A stretch of 54,953 nt of DNA, from NCBI GenBank assembly GCA_902516685.1, contig CABXZJ010000005.1, forward strand, positions 1-54,953, read 5' to 3'. The notes below the pieces were generated by a model. It saw only the letters and a list, made by a program, of their open reading frames with translations, had not been told where the DNA came from and did not search any database. The stretch comes from an uncultured Formosa sp. Lineage in GTDB: Bacteria; Bacteroidota; Bacteroidia; Flavobacteriales; Flavobacteriaceae. Within the stretch, counting starts at the first letter, position 1; each line of letters starts with the position of its first letter. A program made the position numbers and the translations under genes. Shown here in pieces: positions 29,401 to 38,141 of the stretch.

Positions 29401-29729
29401 ACGATCCAGCTATTGGAAATACAATTGGCGTAGACCATCCTGCAGCTATCATTGCAAATGGTAATCGAAATACTCCCTCTGATAGACAGGTTTTTGATGG
29501 GTCCTTTTTTAGGCTTAAAAATATTAATCTAGGTTATAATTTTAATTTTAAAAATGGAAAATCTCTTCGAATGTATGTTTCTGGCCAGAATTTAGTGACA
29601 TGGACGAAATACCCTGGATACGATCCAGAGGTTCAAACTTACACTAAAAATCCTCAAAGAAGAGGCGTGGACTTTGGGACCTATCCTGGAACAAAATCTT
29701 ACATATTTGGATTAAAACTTAATTATTAA
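26466..29729 (+). CDS. SusC/RagA-type TonB-dependent glycan importer (second pair)
   Basis: This 1087-residue receptor has a signal peptide ending near LSAQS, a carboxypeptidase-like domain (VSGIVLEKETNSPLAGATI), the plug with KDAAATAIYGARGANGVVLITTK, and a barrel ending in YIFGLKLNY. It differs clearly from the first SusC in its plug and extracellular loops, so it probably imports a different fragment or linkage. It is 12 bases downstream of sulfatase 1 and 11 bases upstream of its SusD partner, so no separate promoter is obvious. Confidence 0.95.
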   Translation: MEYNYLKKLLTLSISIFTICLSAQSFEVSGIVLEKETNSPLAGATIIIKGTTIGVTSDFDGNFKITANQNQFLVISYIGFNDVEIEITSKEVVILMEPSLDELDEVTISVGYFDISKKDLSGSITQIKSEQLEQNRASTLENLLQGQVAGVVVTESAEPGGGVGISIRGTNSLLGGTQPLYVLDGIPINPVADAAGNGNSGGSQSSMSFVNPNDIDKIEVLKDAAATAIYGARGANGVVLITTKSANKNEGKDKISFTFDSYITSVREKLDVLDGPGFEDYMNQRTLNQIYQQITNPDLPRPNGNPPRPVGVWNPQQNQVIDSLNYPDIANLIRDFPITPSGISTDWQDETYRTAMTNSYNLSYRGGDFKKNYALSLGIFDQEGVITNTTNKRVFLNSRIKRKAFNDKIDIYSRTNVSHKQGNASSVGNGQIFMQKSVVSQVLQFQPIYSILETGENDEIYSALNEGDLISNPYTLAKYVIDEKKSITIRQALSLVGKITPKLTATLRGAFDYQKNTRDNYYPTNTTRGYINNGEATQSYSENRKIYAEGNLRYRNRFNLHRVDATMVATYEQNTIRSMFNKARDFANDYTTFYNFNNANEILIPISQYREIGLLSALTRVGYNYNRKYFIDLNARVDASSKFAKNKKSAIFPSLALSWALSEERFIRNVRQINNLKLRLSYGKTGSNPISPYQSLAMMSPIRYNFDDEIAIGFYEQNLQNDDLTWETTDQFNIGLDIGMFKSKVNLTFDAYHKLTYDLLQNVNLPSSNGYSSRVDNFGEIENKGYEIGLQAEMIKDADFSWSLNSTFSLNRNKLLSLNSNLDYQLGPSIGFAQANPIMFMVGQPLGIFWGAETDGIFENWEQANASGIPNAAPGEINYVNHSVDYDEFGNPLENQEIDFDDYVKLGDPNPNFNFSIGSEFNYKNWDLSLLFTGQDGGDLFWVDSWQLSGLFRTRNHLSDSFENSWTAPLSYSNGSIVYDPAIGNTIGVDHPAAIIANGNRNTPSDRQVFDGSFFRLKNINLGYNFNFKNGKSLRMYVSGQNLVTWTKYPGYDPEVQTYTKNPQRRGVDFGTYPGTKSYIFGLKLNY

Positions 29730-29740
29730 CTCGAAAAATT

Positions 29741-31345
29741 ATGAATACTAAAATATTATTTAAAATTAACTTGATATTACCACTATTTTTTATAAGTTCA
29801 TGTAACGTCCTTGACGAGCAGCCTTTCACTCAAAACGAAACTGAAAATTATTTTCAAGATTCAAATGATGCTATCGATGGTTTAACGAGTGCCTACTCGC
29901 GTTTAAAAAGCGGTAATGGATATTACAAACAAAAATATTTATCTACAATTTTCGCAGCATCGGATCAAGGTTTATCCACATTTTTATTAAATAATTTTAA
30001 AAATGGCACGGTTACTTCCACTGATCCAAACATAGATACTATTTGGAAAGATATTTATGTTGCTATTCGTGATGCCAATATGGTTATTGCTAATGTCCCT
30101 GGTATTGACATGGATGAAGAACTTAAATCTAGAATTGTTGGAGAAGCAAAATTTTTAAGAGCACTTCATTACTTTAATTTAGTACGATGTTTTGGAGAAG
30201 TACCTCTTAGAACAGAACCAGTAACTGCAGAAGCTATTTCTGAGGGTCTTCCATTATCACCAATTGTTGATATATATAATCTAATTATTGAGGATTTACA
30301 GTATGCCTCATTAAATTGTTCCAATCGAGCACAGATAGATATAGGAAGAGCAACAAAATCTAGTTCTTATGCCCTATTGGCAAAGGTGTACTTAAGAATT
30401 GCTTCTTGTAAACAGACAGCTCTTGGTTTGATGAATGTTGGTAGTTCTGGAACTTCCAATGATGGAATAAATGGTAATATTGATTATTTACAATTTCAAG
30501 AATCTCCAGCTTATTATTATGAATCTGCAAAAAATAGCTGTGATGATGCATTATTAGATAGTGGATTTAGTTTAGTCGGAAATTTAGATGATTGGACTGC
30601 AATTTTTGATCCTAATAATGGGAATAGTCCTGAAATGTTATTTGATATACAAGGTTCCAACGAAATTGGTCAAGGTACAGCAGTTTCTAATCTATTTACT
30701 CCAAGGAACTCAGGACTGAGTGGTACAGGTTTTGGTGGAAGTAATAAATTAAAGGGGAAGTTTATTAATAATTACTTAGATAAAAGTGATCCAAGATTTC
30801 AAAACACAATTATTAAAGAATATCAAAATTCATCTAGGTTGTTTGAAATTAATAATGGTAGCACAGGATATTTTTCAACACCATTCAATCCCGAACTAAA
30901 CGCATACACTTTATGGCAAGTTTGGACCTCTAAATATATTGATTCTAATGCTACAAACCCCTATGATAGTAGACAAAATTGGCACGTCATAAGACTTGCC
31001 GATGTATATTTAATGAGGGCAGAGGCTCTAGCAGAATTAAATCAAAATCCCATTTTGGCAAATGATGATATAAATATTTTACGAAATCGAGTTGGGCAAA
31101 CTGATATTGATTTTTCGTCTTACAGCATGAGTGATTTTAGAACGGCACTCTTAAAAGAAAGATCAGTTGAGTTGTATATGGAGGGCCATCGTTTTTTTGA
31201 TCTAACACGTTTTGGTGTTTATAATGAGTACTGTTATACAGTATTAAATGGCATAGGAGGTAATACCGACGGTTCAAGACAGGCGGATGATTACACTTGG
31301 CCAACACCTATTTTCGAAATTACTGCGAATTCAAATATCAATTGA
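29741..31345 (+). CDS. SusD/RagB-type glycan-binding lipoprotein (second pair)
   Basis: This 534-residue surface lipoprotein has lipobox FFISSC (C21) followed by NVLDEQPF, a classic SusD start. TPR-region motifs include IVGEAKFLRALHYFNLVRCFGEVPL. The C-terminal half has VIRLADVYLMRAEALAELNQ and LLKERSVELYMEGHRFFDLTRFG. It is about 100 residues shorter than the first SusD and lies in a separate branch by eye. It caps the upstream SusC. The next gene, sulfatase 2, starts 20 bases later. Confidence 0.95.
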   Translation: MNTKILFKINLILPLFFISSCNVLDEQPFTQNETENYFQDSNDAIDGLTSAYSRLKSGNGYYKQKYLSTIFAASDQGLSTFLLNNFKNGTVTSTDPNIDTIWKDIYVAIRDANMVIANVPGIDMDEELKSRIVGEAKFLRALHYFNLVRCFGEVPLRTEPVTAEAISEGLPLSPIVDIYNLIIEDLQYASLNCSNRAQIDIGRATKSSSYALLAKVYLRIASCKQTALGLMNVGSSGTSNDGINGNIDYLQFQESPAYYYESAKNSCDDALLDSGFSLVGNLDDWTAIFDPNNGNSPEMLFDIQGSNEIGQGTAVSNLFTPRNSGLSGTGFGGSNKLKGKFINNYLDKSDPRFQNTIIKEYQNSSRLFEINNGSTGYFSTPFNPELNAYTLWQVWTSKYIDSNATNPYDSRQNWHVIRLADVYLMRAEALAELNQNPILANDDINILRNRVGQTDIDFSSYSMSDFRTALLKERSVELYMEGHRFFDLTRFGVYNEYCYTVLNGIGGNTDGSRQADDYTWPTPIFEITANSNIN

Positions 31346-31365
31346 TTTTATATAATTTGTATTTG

Positions 31366-32790
31366 ATGAGAGTTTACATTATTTCCGTATTTTTCATTTT
31401 TAGCCTGAACTTTTGTTGCTCTTCTGCTAAAATTAAAGCTTCGAACCCTCCTCCGAATTTTATTTTAATATTATCTGACGATCAAGGATGGAACGGGACT
31501 TCTGTACAAATGATGGACGATTTACCACAATCTAAAAGTGATTATCACGAGACCCCAAATCTTGAAAAACTTGCCAATCGTGGGATGCGTTTTTCTTCAG
31601 CATATGCTAGTGCACCGGTTTGTTCACCTTCTCGCTACAGTATTCAATTTGGACAGACACCAGCACGTTTAAGAATGATTCGTGTTGGTATGAATACTAA
31701 GCACATAAATCATCAAACTCCTTATACTATTCCAAAACAATTAAAAAAAATTAACTCAAATTATACAACTGCTCATTTTGGAAAATGGGGTATTGGTGTT
31801 GATCCATCAGAGCTAGGTTATGATCAAAGTGATGGAATTACTGGCAATAAGGATGGTATATTTAATCACAAGAATAATAGAAAACAATGGCAAAATACTA
31901 CTTCTGACGATCCAAAAAAAATATTTAGTACGACAAAAAAGGCTGTTGATTTTTTAGAACGTCAGGCAGCTTCAAAAAAGCCATTTTTCCTGCAGGTTTC
32001 ACATTATGCGGTACATTCGGATGTTATGATGCAACCAGAGACCTTAGATAAATACTTAAACAAGCCCAGAGGAAAATATCAAAAGCATGCCGGTTTTGCA
32101 GCTATGACCGAAGATTTAGATAGTGGAGTAGGTTTATTATTAGAACGATTGAAGGCCTTGGGATTAGATAAGACCACTTATGTTATATATACATCTGATA
32201 ATGGCGCTGTTCCTGTTATGCCTCCCAAATCTAAATATAATAATAGTTCAAACTTTCCCTTGAGCCGAGGAAAATGGGATGCGATGGAAGGAGGTATTAG
32301 AGTACCTTTTATAATAGCAGGTCCTAAAATAAAGCCTGGAACTGAATCAAAGACACCTATTACATTTTCAGACCTTTTACCGACTATTATAGATTTAGCT
32401 GGGCATGATTTAACTGCAATAAAAAATTTAGACGGTGGAAGCTTTACAAATAGTTTATCTCAAATTGATCTTGTTAATGTTAAGCGAAATCACGAAGGTT
32501 TAATATTCCATGTTCCATATGCCAATGGTATTGCTCTTAAGCGAGCCCATTCTTCAATAATAATGAATAATTTTAAGCTAGTTAAATTTTATGATAACAA
32601 TGAACTTTTGTTATTTGATTTAAATACAGATTTTAAAGAACAAAATAATTTAGCGTATTCAAATCCAAAGAAACTAAAATTTTTAGAAAAGACTCTTGAT
32701 CAATATCTGCACAGTGTTAATGCTCCTAAATGGAAGCCAGGGATTACATGGAAATCAGGCACTCTAGAAAATATTAATTCATTTCACTGA
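31366..32790 (+). CDS. S1-family sulfatase 2
   Basis: This exported sulfatase has 474 residues from the ATG at 31366. An upstream in-frame ATG at 31297 lies inside susD and would bury the signal peptide, so the later start is preferred. Key residues are D38 and D39 in LILSDDQGWNG, formylglycine C86 in APVCSPSRYS, AHFGKWGIG, and VIYTSDNGAVPVM. The C-terminus carries ELLLFDLNTDFKEQNNL. Its sequence around the active site (CSPSRYSIQFGQTP) differs from the other four sulfatases here, which implies a different sulfate position or sugar. Fifty-eight bases separate it from the next gene. Confidence 0.92.
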   Translation: MRVYIISVFFIFSLNFCCSSAKIKASNPPPNFILILSDDQGWNGTSVQMMDDLPQSKSDYHETPNLEKLANRGMRFSSAYASAPVCSPSRYSIQFGQTPARLRMIRVGMNTKHINHQTPYTIPKQLKKINSNYTTAHFGKWGIGVDPSELGYDQSDGITGNKDGIFNHKNNRKQWQNTTSDDPKKIFSTTKKAVDFLERQAASKKPFFLQVSHYAVHSDVMMQPETLDKYLNKPRGKYQKHAGFAAMTEDLDSGVGLLLERLKALGLDKTTYVIYTSDNGAVPVMPPKSKYNNSSNFPLSRGKWDAMEGGIRVPFIIAGPKIKPGTESKTPITFSDLLPTIIDLAGHDLTAIKNLDGGSFTNSLSQIDLVNVKRNHEGLIFHVPYANGIALKRAHSSIIMNNFKLVKFYDNNELLLFDLNTDFKEQNNLAYSNPKKLKFLEKTLDQYLHSVNAPKWKPGITWKSGTLENINSFH

Positions 32791-32848
32791 TAAAAGCAAA
32801 TATTTTTTTATATTTTTATGATATATTAATAACATTAAATTTAATACT

Positions 32849-33175
32849 ATGATCAAGAAATTACTCTTTACTACCACTTTGCTATTATTTAGTTTTTTGG
32901 CATTATCTCAAAGTAACGCTGAACAACAAGCTAGTGAAATGACTAAGGAAATGGTTTTAGCTCTTTCTTTAGACGATGTTCAGAAAGAAAAAATTTACAA
33001 AATTCAGCTTCAACGCTTCAACCAGGCTAAACTGATTCGTGAACAATACAGAGATGAGCCCCAAATTAAAAATGCTGAACTCAAAAAGGTTTACAATAAA
33101 TTGTACGGAAAATTACAAGCTGCACTTGGTAAGGAGCTTATGAGCGAGTGGAAAACTTATAAAAAAAATAAATAA
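32849..33175 (+). CDS. Small exported helical protein, unknown function
   Basis: This 108-residue protein has a clear signal peptide (cleavage near ALSQS). The mature part is charged and mostly helical, with DDVQKEKIYKIQLQRFNQAK and KVYNKLYGKLQAALGKELMSEW. The heptad-like pattern resembles Spy/CpxP-like and related small periplasmic proteins of Bacteroidota, which have chaperone-type or unknown roles. No catalytic motif is seen. It ends six bases before the next gene, so the two are co-transcribed, and both are embedded between sulfatases. Whether it helps fold or tether a PUL protein is unknown. Confidence 0.6.
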   Translation: MIKKLLFTTTLLLFSFLALSQSNAEQQASEMTKEMVLALSLDDVQKEKIYKIQLQRFNQAKLIREQYRDEPQIKNAELKKVYNKLYGKLQAALGKELMSEWKTYKKNK

Positions 33176-33181
33176 AAAAAT

Positions 33182-34183
33182 ATGATTAAAAAAATTACTT
33201 TATACTTATTAACAGTATCAACAAGCGTAATTTTCGCTCAAACTACTATTGGTGAATCTAATCTTTTTAATACAACAGCCAATGCGACTTGGACACATGT
33301 TTTTACAGCTGTTACAACAGCTGATGGTGTTGCAGTTAGTTCACTCGAACAAACAGTAGTTATAAACATAACAGATTTACCAGAATCTGCAGATCCGTAT
33401 ACCTATAGAATTTACAAAACTACTGCTAATGGTAATGGTGACTTTTCGCAACAGGGTGATTTAGCATTGGGAGAAAATACAATTACCGTTCCTGCGGTTA
33501 CGTTCAATCGGGCAGTTAAATTTCAGTTTTCAGGTGATGGTTTAATTGAATTTGACTTTTTTTCACATAATGGTGATGTTCTCTACCCCACAGTTTCCCA
33601 AGAGTGTGAACCAGATGATGTCACAATTGGATCTTCTGGCTCGTTCGTTTCACAAGAAGGTGACTGGCCTTATTATTTACTAGCTGCAACAATTGATGAT
33701 GAAGATAGTATGAATGCTCAAACATTTGAGATGGACATTACTTGTATTCCAGATGGAGGTGCTAATTACAGGATTTACAAGACAAGTGCAGTTGGAAATG
33801 ATATTACATGTTGTGTAGGAGAACTTAATTTAGGTTACAACACTAAAACTGTTGCTAGTGTAGCATGGCAAAGAAATCTTAGATTTCAGTTTAGCAGCGG
33901 AGATATTGGTTATTCGTCTCTAACATTAAATGGTGAAGCATTAAGTTTACAGGACTTTAACTCTGCTTTAATAAAGATTCATCCAAATCCAGCAACAAAT
34001 GTACTTACGATTTCAGGACTTGATAATATCATTTCTGTTAGAGTATACTCAGTCTTGGGACGTTTGGAAAAGGAAGTATTTAATAACTACCAAATTGATA
34101 TTTCCGATTTGGCATCAGGTCTATACATAATTAAAGTAAGTGATGTAAGAAATACACTTACCAAGAAAATAATCAAACAATAA
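33182..34183 (+). CDS. T9SS-exported protein with two copies of an undescribed module
   Basis: This 333-residue protein has a signal peptide (to about residue 20) and two related modules at about 35-131 and 162-252, followed by a T9SS sorting domain (KIHPNPATNVLTI, SDLASGLYIIKV). Each module contains YRIYKT, then a Gly-Asn-rich turn, then LxLGxNT, then a run of strands ending RxxxFQFS(S)GxxxxxxxxxNG. A third copy lies at residues 86-181 of the nearby GH128 enzyme. I do not recognise the module as a numbered family. The lack of catalytic motifs and the link to a glucanase suggest glycan binding. A strong terminator follows the gene. Confidence 0.65.
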   Translation: MIKKITLYLLTVSTSVIFAQTTIGESNLFNTTANATWTHVFTAVTTADGVAVSSLEQTVVINITDLPESADPYTYRIYKTTANGNGDFSQQGDLALGENTITVPAVTFNRAVKFQFSGDGLIEFDFFSHNGDVLYPTVSQECEPDDVTIGSSGSFVSQEGDWPYYLLAATIDDEDSMNAQTFEMDITCIPDGGANYRIYKTSAVGNDITCCVGELNLGYNTKTVASVAWQRNLRFQFSSGDIGYSSLTLNGEALSLQDFNSALIKIHPNPATNVLTISGLDNIISVRVYSVLGRLEKEVFNNYQIDISDLASGLYIIKVSDVRNTLTKKIIKQ

Positions 34184-34201
34184 AAACAATAATAACTTTA
34201 A

Positions 34202-34248
34202 AAAACTGATAAATTCGAGAACATATTTTTGAGTTTATCAGTTTTTTT
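34202..34248 (+). terminator. Rho-independent terminator hairpin
   Basis: AAAACTGATAAA (34202-34213) pairs perfectly with TTTATCAGTTTT (34234-34245), leaving a 20-base loop, and the 3' arm runs into a stretch of T residues. It ends the transcript of the module-repeat gene and stops just 12 bases before the next start codon. Confidence 0.85.
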
Positions 34249-34260
34249 AAATCATTTATT

Positions 34261-35832
34261 TTGAAGACAAAACCCTTCATACTATTTTTTTGTTTAATAC
34301 ATTTATTCTGTCATGGTCAAGTTGAAATTGAAAATAAAAAGAGCCCTAATATTGTTTTTATTTTTTCAGATGATCATGCTACAAATGCTATTTCAGCTTA
34401 TGGTGGACTCTTTAAAGAAATAGCTCCAACACCCAATATTGATCGCATTGCATCTGAAGGCGTTTTACTTAAAAATGCACTTTGTACTAATGCCATTTGT
34501 GGACCCAGTAGGGCTTCCATTCTTACGGGGAAGTACAGCCATATAAATGGCTATTACAAGAATTATAAAGGTGGTGTTTTTGATAATAATCAGTGGACTT
34601 TCCCTCAGGCTCTAAAAACTGCAGGATTTCAAACAGCATTGGTTGGAAAATGGCATTTGGCCTCTGCACCTGTTGGTTTTGACTATTATAAATACCATAT
34701 ATCTAAAGGGCAACAAGGCTTCTATTGGAATCCAGTTTACAATGATAATGGTCAGGAAAAAGTAGAAAATGGATATGCCACAAATTTGACTACAGATTTC
34801 GCTTTGGATTGGTTAGAACAACGAGATACTAGAAAACCATTTTGCCTTATGTTGCAATACAAGGCTCCTCACCGCGAATGGGCTCCAGATACCAAATATG
34901 AAACACTTTGGGATTCTATTCAAATGCCTTATCCAGATAGCTTTGATGATAACTACGAAGGAAGAGAATTAACAGCCGGTAATACGGAGATGACCATGGA
35001 CTATTTTAGCAGGCAGGATATGAAAATGATCCCACCAAAAGGATTGTCTAAGCAGAAAAGACAGAAATGGTTGCATTATGGATTTAAACCTGGGCAAACA
35101 GTCTTTCCTTCAAAAGATTTGAGCCCTCAACAAGCTCGTCAATGGAAATATCAACGTTATATTAAAGACTATTTAGCCACTGTCAAATCCGTAGATGATA
35201 ACATCGGAAGGGTTCTAGATTATTTGAAAACGCAAGGGCTTGAAGAAAATACTATTGTAGTTTACAGCTCCGATCAAGGTTTTTTCTTAGGAGAGCATGG
35301 TTTTTTTGATAAACGGTTTATGTACGAAGAGGCTTTACACATGCCTTTTGTCATACGTTATCCAAGGATTATTGCACCTGGAGGTATTTTGGAGGACATC
35401 ATAACCAATATAGATTTTGCTCCCACTTTATTAGACATGGCAGGTATTAAGACTCCCAAGGCTGTACAAGGAAAAAGTTTTTTTCCGAATTTAAAGGGAA
35501 AAACACCAAGGGGTTGGCAAAAATCAATGTATTATCATTATTATGAATATCCTTATTACCATAGGGTACAACCACATTACGGTATTCGAAATCAAAGGTA
35601 TAAGCTTATTCATTTTTATTATGATATGGATGTTTGGGAATTTTACGATCTTAAAAAAGATCCTGGCGAGCTGAATAATTTAATCGATTTAGCAGCTTAC
35701 AAAGGGCGCATAAAAAAATTAAAGACAGAACTATATCAATTGAAGGAAAAATATGGTAATCAACTGTCATTAAAAGAGTTGAGATATATAACAGATACTG
35801 ATTTTGGGGGGTTAGAGTCCAAAAAGAAATAA
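34261..35832 (+). CDS. S1-family sulfatase 3 (TTG start)
   Basis: This 523-residue sulfatase starts at a TTG codon. That start gives a proper signal peptide (MKTKPFILFFCLIHLFCHGQ), and no suitable ATG is nearby. Active-site features are D37 and D38 in FIFSDDHATNA, formylglycine C80 in CGPSRAS, ALVGKWHLAS, and VVYSSDQGFFLGEH. The C-terminal EFYDLKKDPGELNNL is typical. The gene begins 12 bases after a strong terminator, so either readthrough occurs or its transcript has almost no leader. It may be less expressed than the upstream part or separately controlled. Confidence 0.9.
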   Translation: MKTKPFILFFCLIHLFCHGQVEIENKKSPNIVFIFSDDHATNAISAYGGLFKEIAPTPNIDRIASEGVLLKNALCTNAICGPSRASILTGKYSHINGYYKNYKGGVFDNNQWTFPQALKTAGFQTALVGKWHLASAPVGFDYYKYHISKGQQGFYWNPVYNDNGQEKVENGYATNLTTDFALDWLEQRDTRKPFCLMLQYKAPHREWAPDTKYETLWDSIQMPYPDSFDDNYEGRELTAGNTEMTMDYFSRQDMKMIPPKGLSKQKRQKWLHYGFKPGQTVFPSKDLSPQQARQWKYQRYIKDYLATVKSVDDNIGRVLDYLKTQGLEENTIVVYSSDQGFFLGEHGFFDKRFMYEEALHMPFVIRYPRIIAPGGILEDIITNIDFAPTLLDMAGIKTPKAVQGKSFFPNLKGKTPRGWQKSMYYHYYEYPYYHRVQPHYGIRNQRYKLIHFYYDMDVWEFYDLKKDPGELNNLIDLAAYKGRIKKLKTELYQLKEKYGNQLSLKELRYITDTDFGGLESKKK

Positions 35833-35855
35833 AAAATGAGTGTTTTCTGTAGCTT

Positions 35856-38093
35856 ATGAAAAAAATTATTGTCTTTTTTATCCCTTTTTTATCATTTTCA
35901 CAAACTTTTCTTTGGGAAGGCGAGTCGGGAGATGCTTATTTTTTTAATGAGAACAATTGGGTAAATAGTGTTTCGGGTGAACATCCTCCAATAGGTAGCA
36001 TAAATCCAAACGAACCTATTAATTTTAATCTAAATTTAAATTGTGATGTATATACTAGTTTAGCTACCAATATAGCCTCTGAGACTCCTAATATATTTGA
36101 TTTTGGCCCAAACTTAACATGGCCATATATTTATACAGTCTCAACAATTGGTGACGGTAACAATGGGTCACAACAGATATTTGAAATTAATATCACAAGC
36201 TTACCAGCAGAAGGTAGCAATTATCGTATAATTAAAACCGTTGCTAATGGTAATTGGCATTTCCCTAATCCATCTGCTTTGACTTTGGGTTTAAATACGC
36301 TATATGTTGATAGTGTCAATTTTGATCGTAGTGTGAAAATTCAATTCAGTAGTGGAGCTATTGCTTTTGATTCCATTACTTTAAATGGAAATAGTATTTA
36401 TAATTCACCAGGAGAATCTATTATTTTAAATTCTTCAAATTCATTGGAAATATCAAATGGTAGTTTAGAAGCTTTGTCTATCTCTGGTGGAAATGTTATC
36501 TTAAATGAAAATTCTTATCTATATATTACTGAATCTCAACCTATTTCGAATGAAACATATATTAATTTTAATTCTGGCTTAGCTTGGTTATGTATGAAAC
36601 AAGTAAATCCAAATACTGTTTATGAACAAATGTTATCTCAAATTTTAGTTAATAATTCTTATACATCTTATCCTACAAATTTGAGACTAGATAATTATTA
36701 TTCTAATGGCACAATCATTAGGCCTGAGATTTCTGAAACGTTTCCATTATCAGTTTACTCCAATGAAAATTTAAATGGGACAGAATCTTTAATTGGAGTC
36801 AATGAAATTTACAGTGATAGCTCAATTCCAAATCAAATGAATAACAATATAAATTCTTTTTTTCTTAAAAAAGGATATATGGTTACTTTAGCGTCTAACA
36901 GTGACGGAACTGGCTCAAGTCAAGTTTTTATTGCTTCTGAAAAAGATTTGGAAATTCATTCTTTAACTAGCTCATTACAATCAAACATTTCTTTCATTAG
37001 GGTTGTTCCGTGGAATTGGGTATCAAAAAGAGGAACCGCAGGTGATATTTATGATATGAACAATACTTGGTTTTACAGGTGGAATAATCAAGGTGTTTCG
37101 GATCTTCAACGTGAATACGCACCTATGGCTTGGGGTTATGGAGCTGCAAATGATGATAGCGATATACTCATATATAAATCAAAATACAAATCAACTCATA
37201 TTTTAGGATTTAATGAACCTGATGATTGCAACGGACAATCGGGACAATATAATAATTTATGTGATGAAGCTACCGCAGTCGCTGTTTATGAAAATTTAAT
37301 GAAAACAGGTTTGCGTATGGTATCTCCCGCCTGTCGTCAAGGAGCTGTATTCTCTTGGCTTAATTCATTTAATCAGTTGGCAATTGAAAACGATATTCGA
37401 ATTGATGTTATTGCAGTTCATTGGTATGATTGGAATAGCAATCCACAAAACTCTCCCAACGCAGATCCTGAAAATATTTTTAACAGGTTCAAAACTTATT
37501 TAAATAACGTTCATACTTTATACGGACTCCCGATATGGATTACTGAATTTAATGCAAATAAATACCGAACAACTGAAGTTAATAAAGAATTTATGGAACT
37601 GGCAATCCCATACTTAGAAAGTAAAAACTTTATTGAAAGATATTCATGGTTTGAACCAAACCCTGTTGATCCAGCAACTGTTGGGAATGGAGAATATTTT
37701 GATACTAATATGAACCACACCGATATTGGACTTTTTTATAAAAATTATCCATCTAGTCCAGCTATTTCTGAACCATATCATATAAGTTCAAATAATTTGA
37801 TTGATGAAATTCAAATTAATTATCATGAAACAGTCTGTGTGACTGAAAATTCCCTATCTGATAATGCACCTGTAATTTCTAATAATGATGTTCTAATAGT
37901 TTACCCAAATCCCGCTACACAAATGATAAGAATAGTTTTCCCCTCATTAATTAGAAAATTTGAAATTTTTAATATTAATGGAGTTTTTATAAATAAAGAA
38001 ATTGTAAATGGTTTTATTGATATTTCTGACCTAGCACCCGGTTTATATATAATTAAAGTTAATGACTATCATTCTAAATTTATAAAAAAGTAG
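35856..38093 (+). CDS. GH128-family beta-1,3-glucanase with N-terminal new-type module, T9SS-exported
   Basis: This 745-residue enzyme has a signal peptide and one copy of the module shared with the protein at 33182 (about residues 86-181). A mostly beta-structured middle region follows, and then a GH128-like TIM-barrel domain (about 378-640). The barrel shows acid/base E454 in HILGFNEPD, AVHWYDWN, and nucleophile E564 in WITEFNANKY. The C-terminus is a T9SS sorting domain (VYPNPATQMIRIVF, SDLAPGLYIIKV). GH128 enzymes cut beta-1,3-glucan, and this is the strongest sign that the locus targets a beta-1,3-glucan backbone. It starts 23 bases after sulfatase 3. Confidence 0.87.
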   Translation: MKKIIVFFIPFLSFSQTFLWEGESGDAYFFNENNWVNSVSGEHPPIGSINPNEPINFNLNLNCDVYTSLATNIASETPNIFDFGPNLTWPYIYTVSTIGDGNNGSQQIFEINITSLPAEGSNYRIIKTVANGNWHFPNPSALTLGLNTLYVDSVNFDRSVKIQFSSGAIAFDSITLNGNSIYNSPGESIILNSSNSLEISNGSLEALSISGGNVILNENSYLYITESQPISNETYINFNSGLAWLCMKQVNPNTVYEQMLSQILVNNSYTSYPTNLRLDNYYSNGTIIRPEISETFPLSVYSNENLNGTESLIGVNEIYSDSSIPNQMNNNINSFFLKKGYMVTLASNSDGTGSSQVFIASEKDLEIHSLTSSLQSNISFIRVVPWNWVSKRGTAGDIYDMNNTWFYRWNNQGVSDLQREYAPMAWGYGAANDDSDILIYKSKYKSTHILGFNEPDDCNGQSGQYNNLCDEATAVAVYENLMKTGLRMVSPACRQGAVFSWLNSFNQLAIENDIRIDVIAVHWYDWNSNPQNSPNADPENIFNRFKTYLNNVHTLYGLPIWITEFNANKYRTTEVNKEFMELAIPYLESKNFIERYSWFEPNPVDPATVGNGEYFDTNMNHTDIGLFYKNYPSSPAISEPYHISSNNLIDEIQINYHETVCVTENSLSDNAPVISNNDVLIVYPNPATQMIRIVFPSLIRKFEIFNINGVFINKEIVNGFIDISDLAPGLYIIKVNDYHSKFIKK

Positions 38094-38141
38094 CTTATTT
38101 AGTTTTTTGTTATATTAGAATAATTTTTTAACCTCATTATA

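Noticed and set aside
31297..31365. Upstream ATG for sulfatase 2
   Set aside because: It would put 23 residues before a normal signal peptide and overlap susD, so the ATG at 31366 is preferred.
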